The notes: generated by a model not told the origin, from the letters alone. Counted from the stretch's first letter, positions 1 to 9,424 are shown. The stretch: DNA of 64,000 nt from Nitrosarchaeum sp. (GCF_025699065.1 NZ_JAILWF010000003.1:62001-126000); one strand, 5' to 3'. Numbers and translations: made by a program.

Positions 1-359
1 CTCATGTGCATTCCATATGACTCATGACAACCGTAAGGGTCTGGAATCAACGAAACTGGTTTAGCAATGTGTTTTTCTAAATCATCTGGAAATCCTTCCG
101 GAATTTTTCTCAATCCGTCTAGATCATCTGAATATGCAATTAATTCTGATTTGAATCCATAATTTTCTAATGCAAGTTTTACTCCATATGCCCTAACTGC
201 ATCTCCTAAACTTCCTATATGTGGAACTCCTGAAGCACCAAGTCCGCTTTCAACTCTTAATAGTTCTAAACTTCTACCAAGAGTTTTTTCTCGCTCTAGT
301 AACTCATGAGCTAATTTATCTATCCAAGTTCCCTTGCCGAAAATTTCTTGTTCTGACAT
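1..359 (-). CDS. lysS: Lysyl-tRNA synthetase, class I (N-terminal part, cut by window edge)
   Basis: Charges tRNA-Lys with lysine in the cytoplasm. Reading back from the ATG at 359 gives MSEQEIFGKGTWIDKLAHEL, then the class I signature GVPHIGSLGDAVR with the HIGH-type HIG, and further on SELIAYSDDLDGLRKIPEGF. About 119 residues are inside the window; the rest, including the KMSKS region, lies to the left. The class I form of LysRS is typical of archaea, whereas most bacteria and eukaryotes use the class II enzyme. The gene starts 2 nt after the elp3 stop, so the two are very likely co-transcribed. Function is confident; only the truncation limits the call. Confidence 0.93.
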   Translation of the reverse strand, partial: MSEQEIFGKGTWIDKLAHELLEREKTLGRSLELLRVESGLGASGVPHIGSLGDAVRAYGVKLALENYGFKSELIAYSDDLDGLRKIPEGFPDDLEKHIAKPVSLIPDPYGCHESYGMHM

Positions 360-361
360 GT

Positions 362-1966
362 CTATTCTTTATTCAACGATTTTGTCATGTATGGCCCATA
401 TAACGAATACCCTATTTTCTGATAATATTCTCTTGTTCCTACAGCGCTAATTACTAGTAGTTTTGTAGCATCAAATTCTTCTTTGGAAATTTTTTCAGCC
501 TCTTTCATTAAATTTTTCCCCAATCCTGAATGCTGAATCTCATTTTCTCCTTTTTCACCAAGCTTCAATGATTTACCATAAACGTGTAATTCTCTTACAA
601 TGCAAGAATTATCTTCAATTTCTTTTCTATGTGCAAGGTTACTTGGTTTTCTTAATCTTAAAAATCCATAAATTGATTCATTTGAATCTTCATATGACAA
701 AAATACTTCTTTTCCTCCCGATGAATCGTAATTAATTCTGTTTAATTTAATATCTTGTTCACTAGTTTTTTTGTTTGACAAACCTGCCTCTCTACATCTA
801 ATGCATTTGCATGAAATACCTTGTTTGTTTAGATTTTGTTGTACTATCTGTCTGAGATTTCCTGATTTTGGGCCTGCTATGATCTCATTTGGTGATATCT
901 CTCTTTGAACTCTCATTATTCTGACCCATTTTGGAACATTTTTCTTTACTTCGGTTAAAACTTTGATCATATCATGATCCGAATATGGCGCGTATTTTCC
1001 TCGTTTGTATTCCTCATAGAGTGGTGTATTTTCAATTACTAGTGATGGGTAAATTTTCAACATGTCTGGTCTAAGTTCTGGGTCTTCAAACAATTTTTTA
1101 AAATCTGCAATATCTCCTTCTGGTGTCATTGTAGGAAGTCCGGGCATCATATGTGCTACAATTTTATATCCTGCATCTTTAGAAATTTGAAATGACTCTG
1201 TAACATCATTGTAATTATGCCCTCTGTTAACAATTTGGTATACTCTGTCTTGTAGTGATTGAACTCCTATCTCTATTCTAGTAATCCCGTAATATAACAT
1301 CGCATCAACATGTTTTTGCTTGCAATAGTCTGGTTTTGTTTCAATTGTAAATCCAACGTTTCTTATTTTTGCATGTTCATTGTTTAATTTAGCTTCTTCC
1401 AAATTTTTTGAATCAATTCCATTTAATGCATCATAGCAAGATTTGATAAAATTTTCTTGATAGTCTTTTGGCATGAACAAAAATGTGCCTCCTACAATTA
1501 CTATTTCCATTTTAGATGGATCATGTCCAAAAGCAATTAATTTTTCAATTTTTGATATTATCTGTAGTTTAGGATCATATTCATTTTGTATTGCGTTAAG
1601 TGTTGATGGCTCTTTTCCAGTGTAGCTATTTGGCGAATTGAATTCTATTCCGCCTGGACAATATGTACATCTTCCATGAGGGCATGCATAAGGTTTTGGC
1701 ATCAATGCAATTACTGATACTCCAGATGCCGTTTTGATTGGTTTCTTTAACAGCACTTTTTGTAATTTAAAAAAATCAGCATCTTTTACAGTTGAAAGAA
1801 TTTCATGATTTCTTGGAATTCTTTCTAGTGCGTATTTTGCACATATTTTTTTAATTTCTGCCTTTACTTGTTTTTTAGTTGGTTCTTTAATTGTCAAAAG
1901 GTTCTGTGTTATTTCAGTACACGCAGTTGAAAATAACACATCTAGTTTATTCATATTTGAAATCAT
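362..1966 (-). CDS. elp3: Elp3-type tRNA U34 carboxymethyl-modification enzyme (radical SAM + GNAT)
   Basis: Elp3 family enzyme, known to build the cm5 side chain on wobble uridine of tRNAs using SAM and acetyl-CoA. The radical SAM cluster motif is CPHGRCTYC (Cys95, Cys100, Cys103, spacing CX4CX2C). A central TIM-barrel region follows with IEIGVQSLQDRV. The C-terminal GNAT domain contains HSGLGKNLM (acetyl-CoA binding) and ends GTREYYQKIGYSLYGPYM. At 534 residues it is full length for archaeal Elp3. A second possible start is Met5 (1954). It lies directly upstream of lysS, linking two tRNA functions, including the charging of a U34-containing tRNA-Lys. No other Elongator subunits are visible, as expected in archaea. 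Confidence 0.96.
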   Translation of the reverse strand: MISNMNKLDVLFSTACTEITQNLLTIKEPTKKQVKAEIKKICAKYALERIPRNHEILSTVKDADFFKLQKVLLKKPIKTASGVSVIALMPKPYACPHGRCTYCPGGIEFNSPNSYTGKEPSTLNAIQNEYDPKLQIISKIEKLIAFGHDPSKMEIVIVGGTFLFMPKDYQENFIKSCYDALNGIDSKNLEEAKLNNEHAKIRNVGFTIETKPDYCKQKHVDAMLYYGITRIEIGVQSLQDRVYQIVNRGHNYNDVTESFQISKDAGYKIVAHMMPGLPTMTPEGDIADFKKLFEDPELRPDMLKIYPSLVIENTPLYEEYKRGKYAPYSDHDMIKVLTEVKKNVPKWVRIMRVQREISPNEIIAGPKSGNLRQIVQQNLNKQGISCKCIRCREAGLSNKKTSEQDIKLNRINYDSSGGKEVFLSYEDSNESIYGFLRLRKPSNLAHRKEIEDNSCIVRELHVYGKSLKLGEKGENEIQHSGLGKNLMKEAEKISKEEFDATKLLVISAVGTREYYQKIGYSLYGPYMTKSLNKE

Positions 1967-2052
1967 ATCTAATTGAACATAAATTCGTTAAATAATCTTG
2001 GGACGTTAGATGTCTAATTTTGTCTGAAAATTCATTCTTTTACTCTGTTTAT

Positions 2053-3297
2053 TTATGGCAGATTATTTGCTTGTGGTTCTGCTCCTTCTTGTCTCTGTTC
2101 TTTTTTATATTCTATCTTTAACCAGACTGGTGTTATGATTGTAGTTACTGCTACCATAATCACGATGGTAGAATACACACTTGATGTTAAAATTCCTGAT
2201 GCTACTCCTACTCCTGCCACAATCAAACCTACTTCTCCTCTTGATATCATACCTATTCCAACTTTCATTCCTTTTGATTTGCTTTTCAAAAACATCATTG
2301 CTGGAAGTCCACATCCTAGTAATTTTGTCGCAATCGCTATTGCAATAACTATTCCACTGAGATACAATATCTCTGCGTTTACCTGTCTAAAATCAACTTG
2401 CGCACCAATTATTGCAAAGAATAATGGTGCAAAGATTAATCCTATTTGATGTGCATAGTTCTCGACTTTTTCAAATACCTTGGTAGTTGATAATGCCATA
2501 CCTACTGCAAATGCTCCTACTATTGGTGACAGTCCTATGGATCCTGCAAGTGCAGCTGCTCCAAAAAATGATGCTGTTGCAATTCCTTCTACACTTCCTT
2601 TAGCTTTCCATAATCTTGGTGTGATGACTTTTGGCATAATCCAAACAGCTGCTATGAGCATTGCTGCAAAGAACCCTAACACTTGCAAAATTTTTATTGT
2701 TACATCTGAAATATCAATACTATCTACTCCCCCAGGACCATTTGCAATTGATATTACCACTGACAGTACTGCTATAGCTAAAATGTCATCAACTACTGCT
2801 GCTCCGATAATTAGACGTGCTTCTGTTGATTTGAGTTTTCCAAATTCGCTTAATACTTGAACTGAAATTGCGATACTTGTTGCTGTAAGTGCTGTTGCAA
2901 TAAGCATTGATTGCAACGCATCAAAACCAAACATCTGAAACACTATCAGTCCTACCGCAAATGGAACTACCACTCCTAATGTTCCAACTGTAAACGACGC
3001 TTTTCCGCCTTTTAGGAATTCCTTTGGAGTCATCTCAAGTCCAGCCATAAACAAAATTACTATTGCTCCGATCTCTCCTAGAATTTTTATCTCGTTGTTG
3101 ATGTTGACTAGTGATACTCCACCAGACCCAACAATGTATGCTCCGAGTGCAAATGGGCCAATTACCATTCCTGCTATTAATTCTCCTAATACAATAGGAA
3201 GTTTAAGCCTAAGAAACAACTCCGCCATTATTTTTGCGGCAAAGAGTAGGATTCCTACTCCTATGATCGTTTCAATAAAATGTGCTTCTGCTGCCAT
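2053..3297 (-). CDS. Cation/proton antiporter, CPA2 (Kef/NapA-like) membrane domain
   Basis: Predicted to exchange Na+ or K+ for H+ across the cytoplasmic membrane. The 414 residues form about 12 hydrophobic segments. Family signatures include LPIVLGELIAGMVIGP near the N-terminus, LFMAGLEMTPKEF in the third to fourth helix, and the unwound-helix region TATSIAISVQVL with AAVVDDILAIAVLSVV (the paired Asp ion site). No C-terminal RCK/TrkA-N domain is present; the protein ends in a short charged tail, so it is not a full Kef channel. It stands alone between elp3 and purM. Ion specificity cannot be read from the sequence. Confidence 0.9.
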   Translation of the reverse strand: MAAEAHFIETIIGVGILLFAAKIMAELFLRLKLPIVLGELIAGMVIGPFALGAYIVGSGGVSLVNINNEIKILGEIGAIVILFMAGLEMTPKEFLKGGKASFTVGTLGVVVPFAVGLIVFQMFGFDALQSMLIATALTATSIAISVQVLSEFGKLKSTEARLIIGAAVVDDILAIAVLSVVISIANGPGGVDSIDISDVTIKILQVLGFFAAMLIAAVWIMPKVITPRLWKAKGSVEGIATASFFGAAALAGSIGLSPIVGAFAVGMALSTTKVFEKVENYAHQIGLIFAPLFFAIIGAQVDFRQVNAEILYLSGIVIAIAIATKLLGCGLPAMMFLKSKSKGMKVGIGMISRGEVGLIVAGVGVASGILTSSVYSTIVIMVAVTTIITPVWLKIEYKKEQRQEGAEPQANNLP

Positions 3298-3371
3298 CTG
3301 TTCTCTATTTTTGTTGATATATTGCTAATATAAGGCGATATTTGGTTGAAAATTATTTCGTATTTGTCTAA

Positions 3372-4394
3372 TTATGTGATTTTTGATGAATTCACAAAAA
3401 CTCCTTTTTTGGATACTATTTCTCCTATTTCTTGAGTTGCAATTTTATATTTTTTAAAAATTGATTTTATTCTTGATACTTGATCTTTTGGAGATATGAT
3501 GCAAAACCCTATACCCATGTTAAATGTCTTGTACATCTCTTCTGGTTTTACTCCTTGCTCTTCGATTAATCCCATTATTGGAGGTATTTTTGGTAAACTG
3601 TCTATATTGTATCCTATTTTTTTGAGTCTCATTAGTTTTGTAAATGCTCCTCCTGTGATATGAGCTAATCCGTTAATCTTGCATTTTTGAATGCTTTCTA
3701 AAACAGGTTTTACATAAATTTCTGTTGGCGTCAATAATGCGTCCCCTATGGCTCCAACTCCCTTCACTTTGTCTTTTACAGAATATTTTGATAGCAGAGC
3801 TTTTCTTGCAAGTGAGTATCCATTTGAATGGATGCCACTACTGTTTGCTCCAATAATTACATCTCCTGGTTTTATTTTGTTACCCAACACAATATCTTTT
3901 TTTGAAACAAGACCTACTACCATTCCTGCTAAATCAAATGAGAATTCTTTTCCTGTAAGAACATCCGGCATTATTGCTGTCTCTCCTCCTACAATTGGTA
4001 ATGCTGACTTCTTTGCCCCATTAACTAATCCTTCTACAATTTTTTTAAAGATTATCTGATCATTTTTGTTTGCAGCAATATAATCTACAAATGAAACTGG
4101 AGTTGCACCGATACATATTATGTCATTTACATTCATTGCAACACAATCAATTCCTATAGTGTTGTATTTTTTCATCATATTTGCAATTACTACCTTTGTC
4201 CCTACGCCGTCTGTATGTGTAGCTAGTAATTGTCCTCCTGGAATCTCTACAATTCCTGCATAATGTCCAAAACCATGTGTTATCTTTGCCATTTTTTGGA
4301 GTTTGTGTGTGGATTCAATCAGTCTGCCTATTGCTGCCTGACTTTGTTTAATTTTGGTAATATCCACGCCTGCATCTTTGTAGGTTAAACCCAT
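3372..4394 (-). CDS. purM: Phosphoribosylformylglycinamidine cyclo-ligase (AIR synthetase)
   Basis: Fifth step of purine synthesis: ATP-dependent closure of FGAM to AIR. The product starts MGLTYKDAGVDITK and contains THTDGVGTKVVIA, IGIDCVAMNVNDIICIGATP and VGGETAIMPDVL, all typical of PurM. I chose the ATG at 4394 (340 residues, usual family length) rather than an upstream in-frame extension to 4484, because the extension has no homology-like content and would overlap the PAC2 gene. The gene follows the PAC2 gene by 49 nt on the same strand. Active-site loops look intact. Confidence 0.95.
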   Translation of the reverse strand: MGLTYKDAGVDITKIKQSQAAIGRLIESTHKLQKMAKITHGFGHYAGIVEIPGGQLLATHTDGVGTKVVIANMMKKYNTIGIDCVAMNVNDIICIGATPVSFVDYIAANKNDQIIFKKIVEGLVNGAKKSALPIVGGETAIMPDVLTGKEFSFDLAGMVVGLVSKKDIVLGNKIKPGDVIIGANSSGIHSNGYSLARKALLSKYSVKDKVKGVGAIGDALLTPTEIYVKPVLESIQKCKINGLAHITGGAFTKLMRLKKIGYNIDSLPKIPPIMGLIEEQGVKPEEMYKTFNMGIGFCIISPKDQVSRIKSIFKKYKIATQEIGEIVSKKGVFVNSSKIT

Positions 4395-4443
4395 AGTTTC
4401 ATGCGTATTTGCTGTGAATAAAAGAATTTGCCTGCCATATGGC

Positions 4444-5169
4444 TTACATGTACATTCCAGAAAATTCTTCTCTATGCTTGACATATTTTTGAGATAATTC
4501 GTTAAATTCAGAATGAATTCTCTCTTTTTCTTTCTCCAAACTACTAGTGTCTATTTTCATATCGTAGAATCTGTTTAATGCTTCTATCAATGTAGATGCC
4601 GCTATAGGATCCGGTGATGTTTTATTTGCTTTTGCAAGTAATGCCACTCCTTGAATTTTTCTTACAATACATTCGTTTAAAATTCCTCCTGGAATTCCAG
4701 TAATGAATCCTTGTGGGATCATGCTGATATCTTTATCTGCCATCATTCTTACCAAATCTTCTTTTGCTGCACAATATGCTTTATCATCATGTTCTTCACT
4801 TGGAATTCCATCAAGAATTACAATTTCTTTTGATCCTTTTTTTTCTGACCAATCTAAAATAGCTGAAACCAACGAATACAATCCCTCCATTCTTAATGTT
4901 ATTTCACAAATTATTGCACATATTGTTCCATCTTTATTTGCATAAAATCTAAAAGGATGACGCAGTCTTCCTTTCATAAAAACAGTTGATGGTGGAAGAT
5001 ATTTTGATCTCATCAATCCAATTTCTTCCATCTTTAATTCTTCGATGATGTGGCTGATTGAAAGTGATCCTACCAGACCTGCTCCAACAAATCCTGCAAA
5101 TATTATCGGACTGTTTAGTTCTACTTTTTTTATTTCAAATACTTCTGCTTCTGGAAATCCATCTGCCAC
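4444..5169 (-). CDS. PAC2 family protein (proteasome-assembly-chaperone fold)
   Basis: The 241-residue protein has the PAC2 pattern: PIIFAGFVGAGLVGSLSISH near the N-terminus, then IVILDGIPSEEHDDKAYC and a glycine-rich GFITGIPGGILNEC. It ends in a charged, probably coiled-coil helix (SSLEKEKERIHSEFNELSQKY). Archaeal relatives are called proteasome assembly chaperones, but their direct function is not settled. The ATG at 5169 lies 18 bp from the left copy of the 22-bp repeat that bounds the integrated element, so the insertion separated this gene from its former upstream neighbour, the winged-helix gene now at 20319-20666. Confidence 0.88.
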   Translation of the reverse strand: MADGFPEAEVFEIKKVELNSPIIFAGFVGAGLVGSLSISHIIEELKMEEIGLMRSKYLPPSTVFMKGRLRHPFRFYANKDGTICAIICEITLRMEGLYSLVSAILDWSEKKGSKEIVILDGIPSEEHDDKAYCAAKEDLVRMMADKDISMIPQGFITGIPGGILNECIVRKIQGVALLAKANKTSPDPIAASTLIEALNRFYDMKIDTSSLEKEKERIHSEFNELSQKYVKHREEFSGMYM

Positions 5170-5187
5170 TCTCTACGTCGATTATTC

Positions 5188-5209
5188 TGTCTAATTACTT
5201 TTATGAATA
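5188..5209. repeat. attL: left copy of 22-bp direct repeat
   Basis: Identical over 22 bases to 20316-20337; the inner core reads TAATTACTTTTATGAATA. It lies between the PAC2 gene start and the first cargo gene. The bases on both sides (C before, G after) differ from the other copy, so the match ends exactly at 22 bp. Read on the minus strand it is a fossil copy of the last codons and stop of the gene at 20319-20666. Confidence 0.88.
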
Positions 5210-5424
5210 GGGATCTTGTAACAATATTTTTAGACGTCTTTGATAATTAGAAATATCTGATTATAGTTTAATCTATCTAACTTTAATTGCTTTCGAACTG
5301 ATGTGATAGGTTATTTTTTAACCACAACCATGAAATCTTCTATCTTTTTAGGATTACATATTTTACACATGTAAAGTACTTGTTTTTTATACCCTAGATT
5401 CAAAACATAATTAGCGATAATACT

Positions 5425-6348
5425 TTGAAAAATAAAACTGCAACGAAATTTCTTATCATTACGGGCATTGTCCTAATTGGAATTGCAATTGTTTTTAGCT
5501 TTAATTCAAATGATGAAAAATCTGTGCCAGCAGACACAACAACTAATACAAGAATAGTAGAATGGCGCCATGTTCATGGATTAGGTGTCGATCCTATCGA
5601 TTCTAGTATTTTGTATATTGCAACGCATGGGGATTTTTACCAGAGCAGAAACGGTGCACCGCCAGTAAAAGTAGACAAATTAAGAGCAGATTACATGGCA
5701 TTTAATGCCCCACATGACAAAGATTCTCCTCTATATGCTAGTGGACATCCATCAACTGGTGGAAACACTGGATTAATCAAAAGTGTTGATGGTGGGATAA
5801 CTTGGCAATCTGTTGCCAAAATTTTAGAACCTCCTGTTGATTTTCATGCAATGACATTAAGCAAGAGTGATCCAAACTTGATTTTAGGTTTTGACAGTGG
5901 TGGAAGAGGGCTATTCAAAACCATTGATGCTGGAAAGACTTGGAAAACTTTAGAATATCCAGAATACATCTCTGCATTGACAATTTCTCCAACTGATTCT
6001 CAAACAATATTTGCAGGAACAGGAAATGGAATATTCAAGTCAGATGACGGTGGTAATACTTGGGCAAACATTGCATATCAGGGATTAGCCATATATGCTA
6101 TGAATTTTGATGATGATGGAATTTTATTTGCTTCAGTAAACACGTTTGGATTAGTTCGTTCAAATGATCTTGGAGTGACTTGGGAAGACTTGCCAAACAT
6201 TGATCTTACAATTACCAGTATTGCCTTTGATTCACCAAGCAAAATACTATACATAAGCGGATTTTCATCTGAAGGGTATCAGGAAGTTTACAAACTTTCT
6301 TACGATATAACACAGTATGAGATAATTGGCACTAACAAGGGACTTTGA
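5425..6348 (+). CDS. Secreted/anchored Asp-box beta-propeller (Ycf48/F510_1955-like)
   Basis: A 307-residue protein with an N-terminal membrane anchor or signal segment (FLIITGIVLIGIAIVFSF) followed by an extracellular beta-propeller. Four Asp-box motifs are visible: SVDGGITW, TIDAGKTW, SDDGGNTW and SNDLGVTW, each at the end of a blade. The opening WRHVHGLGVDPIDSSILYIATHGD matches the family named after F510_1955, often annotated as glycosylhydrolase. Such propellers bind or assemble other proteins at least as often as they cleave sugars, and I see no proof of catalysis. Start is TTG at 5425, with a TATA-like TTTTTTATACC about 35 nt upstream. First gene inside the left end of the element; no copy of the 18-bp box in its promoter. 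Confidence 0.8.
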   Translation: MKNKTATKFLIITGIVLIGIAIVFSFNSNDEKSVPADTTTNTRIVEWRHVHGLGVDPIDSSILYIATHGDFYQSRNGAPPVKVDKLRADYMAFNAPHDKDSPLYASGHPSTGGNTGLIKSVDGGITWQSVAKILEPPVDFHAMTLSKSDPNLILGFDSGGRGLFKTIDAGKTWKTLEYPEYISALTISPTDSQTIFAGTGNGIFKSDDGGNTWANIAYQGLAIYAMNFDDDGILFASVNTFGLVRSNDLGVTWEDLPNIDLTITSIAFDSPSKILYISGFSSEGYQEVYKLSYDITQYEIIGTNKGL

Positions 6349-6400
6349 TTGAATTAATTACTAATCTTTTACAGCGAATGTAAAATGATATGGTAGATGT

Positions 6401-6733
6401 CTATCTGGGAAAATAAAATATTACTGCAACTCCTACAAGAACAATTATCGAACCTATTATCTCAAACCTATCTGGCTTTTTCTTATCAATCCAATAACCC
6501 CAAACTATTGATGATACGACAAAAATTCCACCGTATGTTGCATAGACTTTACCAAAATTTGCAGGTTGCATTGTCATGACAATTCCATATGAAAACAAAA
6601 TCAATGCTCCAACCAACCCAAATATCTTTCCCTTGTGATCTCGCAATACTTTCCATATAAGATAACCTCCACCAATTTCCAATAACGATGCAAACAAAAA
6701 TAATCCCAAAGTAGAAAAGATTACTTCGACCAA
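6401..6733 (-). CDS. YnfA/UPF0060-type four-helix membrane protein, copy 2
   Basis: A 110-residue, four-helix inner-membrane protein with the YnfA signature: EIGGGYLIW in helix 1, [12 protein letters not shown] in helix 3, [17 protein letters not shown] before helix 4. Members resemble small multidrug resistance (SMR) transporters in size and topology, but their substrate is not established. Its start overlaps the end of the upstream YnfA gene by 13 nt, so the two are translated together. Pairs of adjacent, unequal SMR-type genes often work as heterodimers with opposite topology, so the same is plausible here. Confidence 0.88.
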   Translation of the reverse strand: MVEVIFSTLGLFLFASLLEIGGGYLIWKVLRDHKGKIFGLVGALILFSYGIVMTMQPANFGKVYATYGGIFVVSSIVWGYWIDKKKPDRFEIIGSIIVLVGVAVIFYFPR

Positions 6734-7086
6734 ACCTTTTCTCCTTTTCTTGGGTAGTAGAAAATTATCAAGACGCCAATCACTGCAATAACAGTTCCAA
6801 TAATGTCATAGTTGTCAGGATTTATGCCGTCAATTAACCATCCCCAGAATACAGACATTACAATAAAGACTCCTCCATAAGCTGCATAGACTCTATGAAA
6901 ATGAGTTTTCTGAAATGTTGGAACAATTCCATACAAAAACAATACAAAACCACCAACTGCACCTAACATCCAGCTAAAGTCTTCACGTAACCAAAGCCAG
7001 ACTAGATACCCCCCGCCAATTTCACAGAGACCAGCTAGAAAAAATAATAGAATTGAAGTGAAAATATTTCTTGAATTATTGCCCAT
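6721..7086 (-). CDS. YnfA/UPF0060-type four-helix membrane protein, copy 1
   Basis: A 121-residue partner of the next gene. It carries the same landmarks at equivalent positions: [34 protein letters not shown] and [22 protein letters not shown]. The N-terminus is longer and more polar ([11 protein letters not shown]) and the loop residues differ clearly from copy 2, so this is an old duplication. ATG at 7086. Part of the element cargo; no 18-bp box in front of it. A role in export of small cationic or metal-bound compounds is only a guess from SMR-like architecture. Confidence 0.88.
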   Translation of the reverse strand: MGNNSRNIFTSILLFFLAGLCEIGGGYLVWLWLREDFSWMLGAVGGFVLFLYGIVPTFQKTHFHRVYAAYGGVFIVMSVFWGWLIDGINPDNYDIIGTVIAVIGVLIIFYYPRKGEKVWSK

Positions 7087-7142
7087 TTTACTACAGAAAT
7101 GGATGAAAGTTTCTATGCTATAACTACTTTAGAGAAAATAGT

Positions 7143-7250
7143 TTGGAATCAAAGAAAAAACAATTTTGTGGGTATTGTTCTGAGGATACATGCTTACTAG
7201 ATTGTGAAATATGCAATCCTAAAAAAGACAATGGTAGTAATTGTGACTAA
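7143..7250 (+). CDS. Small Cys-rich peptide (35 aa), putative zinc-binding
   Basis: From a TTG at 7143 the frame reads LESKKKQFCGYCSEDTCLLD then CEICNPKKDNGSNCD and a stop at 7250. Six cysteines include two CxxC pairs (CGYC, CEIC). Such dense Cys spacing in 35 codons is unlikely to be accidental, but the start codon is uncertain and the frame overlaps the convergent gene by 4 nt. Function unknown; it fits the series of tiny zinc-ribbon proteins in this element. Confidence 0.4.
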   Translation: MESKKKQFCGYCSEDTCLLDCEICNPKKDNGSNCD

Positions 7251-7765
7251 CATGTTGTATTTTCTCCATCATTTAACATGTTCCAAAAATCGAATGCAGT
7301 ATATTTCTCTGATACTGAATATGGAATTCCAATGATTGTTGTTTGAAAATGTGTTACCACATTCATTTTTCTTGGATCAATCCTAATCGTAGTATCACTT
7401 TCGCTAAATAGGTGATCAAAATGCATGAATAGGGTTTGAGAATATTCCATTGAATCTGAGACATATTTTCCATTTGATTCAAGTACTGAGTACGGGCTAA
7501 TACTTGCAGAATTAATTATGTATGTTCCTAAAAGTTTTTCCTCAAAATATATTGCTATATCTAATTCATTAAAATTTGCTGGAAAAAAAGAATTATTACA
7601 TACGTTGATTTTTCCATCTATTGTATTAAATGAAAAAAATCTAAAAAGATTATCCCTTCCACCAAGTTCCAGTTGGTCTAAAGCATATACATTTAGAAGT
7701 GAATACCCCACTGTCCCAATTATAATTAAAATTGCAATAATGCCTACTGTATTTTGTTTATTCAT
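7247..7765 (-). CDS. Membrane-anchored protein of unknown function
   Basis: Starts MNKQNTVGIIAILIIIGTVG, one N-terminal helix, followed by about 140 extracellular residues rich in beta-type segments (IDGKINVCNNSFFPANFNEL, LLGTYIINSASISPYSVLES). Two in-frame upstream starts exist (ATG 7777 and TTG 7789). I prefer ATG 7765 because a TATTAATATT element lies about 28 nt upstream, right for a leaderless archaeal transcript. I do not recognise a family with certainty; the fold could be a small Ig-like domain that sits on a membrane anchor. Confidence 0.65.
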   Translation of the reverse strand: MNKQNTVGIIAILIIIGTVGYSLLNVYALDQLELGGRDNLFRFFSFNTIDGKINVCNNSFFPANFNELDIAIYFEEKLLGTYIINSASISPYSVLESNGKYVSDSMEYSQTLFMHFDHLFSESDTTIRIDPRKMNVVTHFQTTIIGIPYSVSEKYTAFDFWNMLNDGENTTC

Positions 7766-7882
7766 TTTTAATACCATTGACAAACTCAAATATTAATAAT
7801 GAAATCATGCTGACAAAATCAACGCTGAGTTGTTTTTCTAAATTTGAATCAGTCAATTAACATCCTTAATTTCATATAAAAA

Positions 7883-9424
7883 TCAGATAACTTTGATTGT
7901 AACATAAGTGGATACTGATACATCTGGAATTTGGGTTCCTAGTAAAATCTTGTAGCTTCCTTGGTGGGCATTTTCGTCAACAAAAATAGTTACAGGTATT
8001 TGCATTGCTTGTTCTGAAATGTGTGTCGGTTCTAATTTTGTATTAATTTTAATCAGTTCAGAATTTGAGTTTCCAAATAAAACTACGTTCATACTTTGGC
8101 TTGTTTGAGGTGTTACAGTCACCAAAATTTCTTGTTGTTCTCCTTGTTTGATGACAATCTCCCCTTTTTCTGTTTCAAGTGAGATTGGAATTTTCACTGA
8201 GGTATCTAAGACTCCGATATTGTTTTCTACCCATTCTGTAAACCATACTTGTTTATCTTTAAAGGTAAATCCAAAACTTTGGGATATCCCACAATCAGTT
8301 AGCTCTCCACAATCTGACCAAGTGGGATTCTTTGATGGGATGTCATATTCAATTAATGATTCAGAATTTGGATTAAACACTGCCAATCTATTTCCTGTCT
8401 GCTGATTAAACCACAAGTTACCTTCTGAATCAAATGCATTCCAATATGGGCGAGTAATTGGAGTTTTAATCAATCCTGAAGCATTACCATAAGTCAAAAT
8501 GGACGGCTTTGAAGTGGTATACTCTAACACTTTTTTAGTGTCTGGACTGAATTTGTAAAATGAACTTCCTGCAGTATCTGCAATCCAAATATTCCCTAAT
8601 GATCCAACAGAAACACCATTTGGTGCTTGAATTGAATCTGGAAGAGTATGCTGTTCCACTTCTTGTGTGATGGAATTTGTTTTAACAAGAATTACCTCTT
8701 TTTGATATTTCCACATTACAAACCAAATGTTTCCTTTATCATCAATAACTGCTTGACTTGTAAAGAATCCTTCAGGAATTGAAATAGTAGCGTTAGTAAA
8801 TTTACCTTCATCTAATTTTTCATGATTTAAGATAACAATTTGGCTTCCTGTAAAATCATTAATCACAAAATTGTCATTATACAGTCCAATTTTCTGTGGA
8901 AATGATTTTTTTGTTTTTGCGGGAATTTGGAACTTTGAATATTTTTCTTCAGAGATTGAAAATTTCCACAATGATTCGTTTTTTTCATCAGTAAACCAAA
9001 TTTCATTATCTTCTGTATATGCTATCCCCCACATCATTGATGCACTATTTAATGACCATTGATCATTGTGATACTCTGTAAATAATTTTGATTCAGGATC
9101 AAACTTTGCAACTTTACCAGTATTTGTCTGAGTAAACCAAATTTTGCCTTCAGCATCAGAAATTATAGAAAGAGGCTGAGAACAAGGCGTGGGAATTTCA
9201 AACTCTTTGATATATTGATTTGTTTTTGCATCTGAACTTCCGCAATGTTGCAACCTTTCATTAGGACTGTAATTGTCCGCAGGAGTTCCAGTTAATTCTG
9301 GCATCACATTTGTTTCTGTTGTTTGTGAAATAGCCTCTTCAGGTAATTCATTAAAAACAATAATGACAAATAGGGTAGCAATCAAAAAAACTGTTCCTGC
9401 TACAAAATATAGATACTTTTTCAC
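7883..9424 (-). CDS. Membrane-anchored six-bladed propeller, streptogramin-lyase/NHL-like
   Basis: 513 residues: an N-terminal membrane helix (YLYFVAGTVFLIATLFVIIVF), then repeated blades with the Vgb-type pattern ISDAEGKIWFTQTNTGKVAKFDP, GNIWFVMW, LGNIWIADTAGSSFYKFSPDT, EGNLWFNQQTGNRLAVFNPN and KQVWFTEWVENNIGVL. A C-terminal Ig-like beta domain of about 100 residues follows (GEIVIKQGEQQEILVTVTPQ). Related propellers include virginiamycin B lyase, but antibiotic cleavage is not implied in this setting. Start is GTG at 9424. The promoter carries copy A of the 18-bp box (9463-9480), oriented toward this gene, with TTATAACTA 10 nt downstream. Confidence 0.78.
   Translation of the reverse strand: MKKYLYFVAGTVFLIATLFVIIVFNELPEEAISQTTETNVMPELTGTPADNYSPNERLQHCGSSDAKTNQYIKEFEIPTPCSQPLSIISDAEGKIWFTQTNTGKVAKFDPESKLFTEYHNDQWSLNSASMMWGIAYTEDNEIWFTDEKNESLWKFSISEEKYSKFQIPAKTKKSFPQKIGLYNDNFVINDFTGSQIVILNHEKLDEGKFTNATISIPEGFFTSQAVIDDKGNIWFVMWKYQKEVILVKTNSITQEVEQHTLPDSIQAPNGVSVGSLGNIWIADTAGSSFYKFSPDTKKVLEYTTSKPSILTYGNASGLIKTPITRPYWNAFDSEGNLWFNQQTGNRLAVFNPNSESLIEYDIPSKNPTWSDCGELTDCGISQSFGFTFKDKQVWFTEWVENNIGVLDTSVKIPISLETEKGEIVIKQGEQQEILVTVTPQTSQSMNVVLFGNSNSELIKINTKLEPTHISEQAMQIPVTIFVDENAHQGSYKILLGTQIPDVSVSTYVTIKVI

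Noticed and set aside
2135-3328. Plus-strand frames opposite the antiporter gene
   Set aside because: Shadow frames of a membrane protein; Pro/Thr/Ile-rich and without starts that fit promoters.
3363-3373. Ten-base match to the att repeat core (TGTCTAATTA) near the purM stop
   Set aside because: Too short in AT-rich DNA and unaccompanied by other element features.
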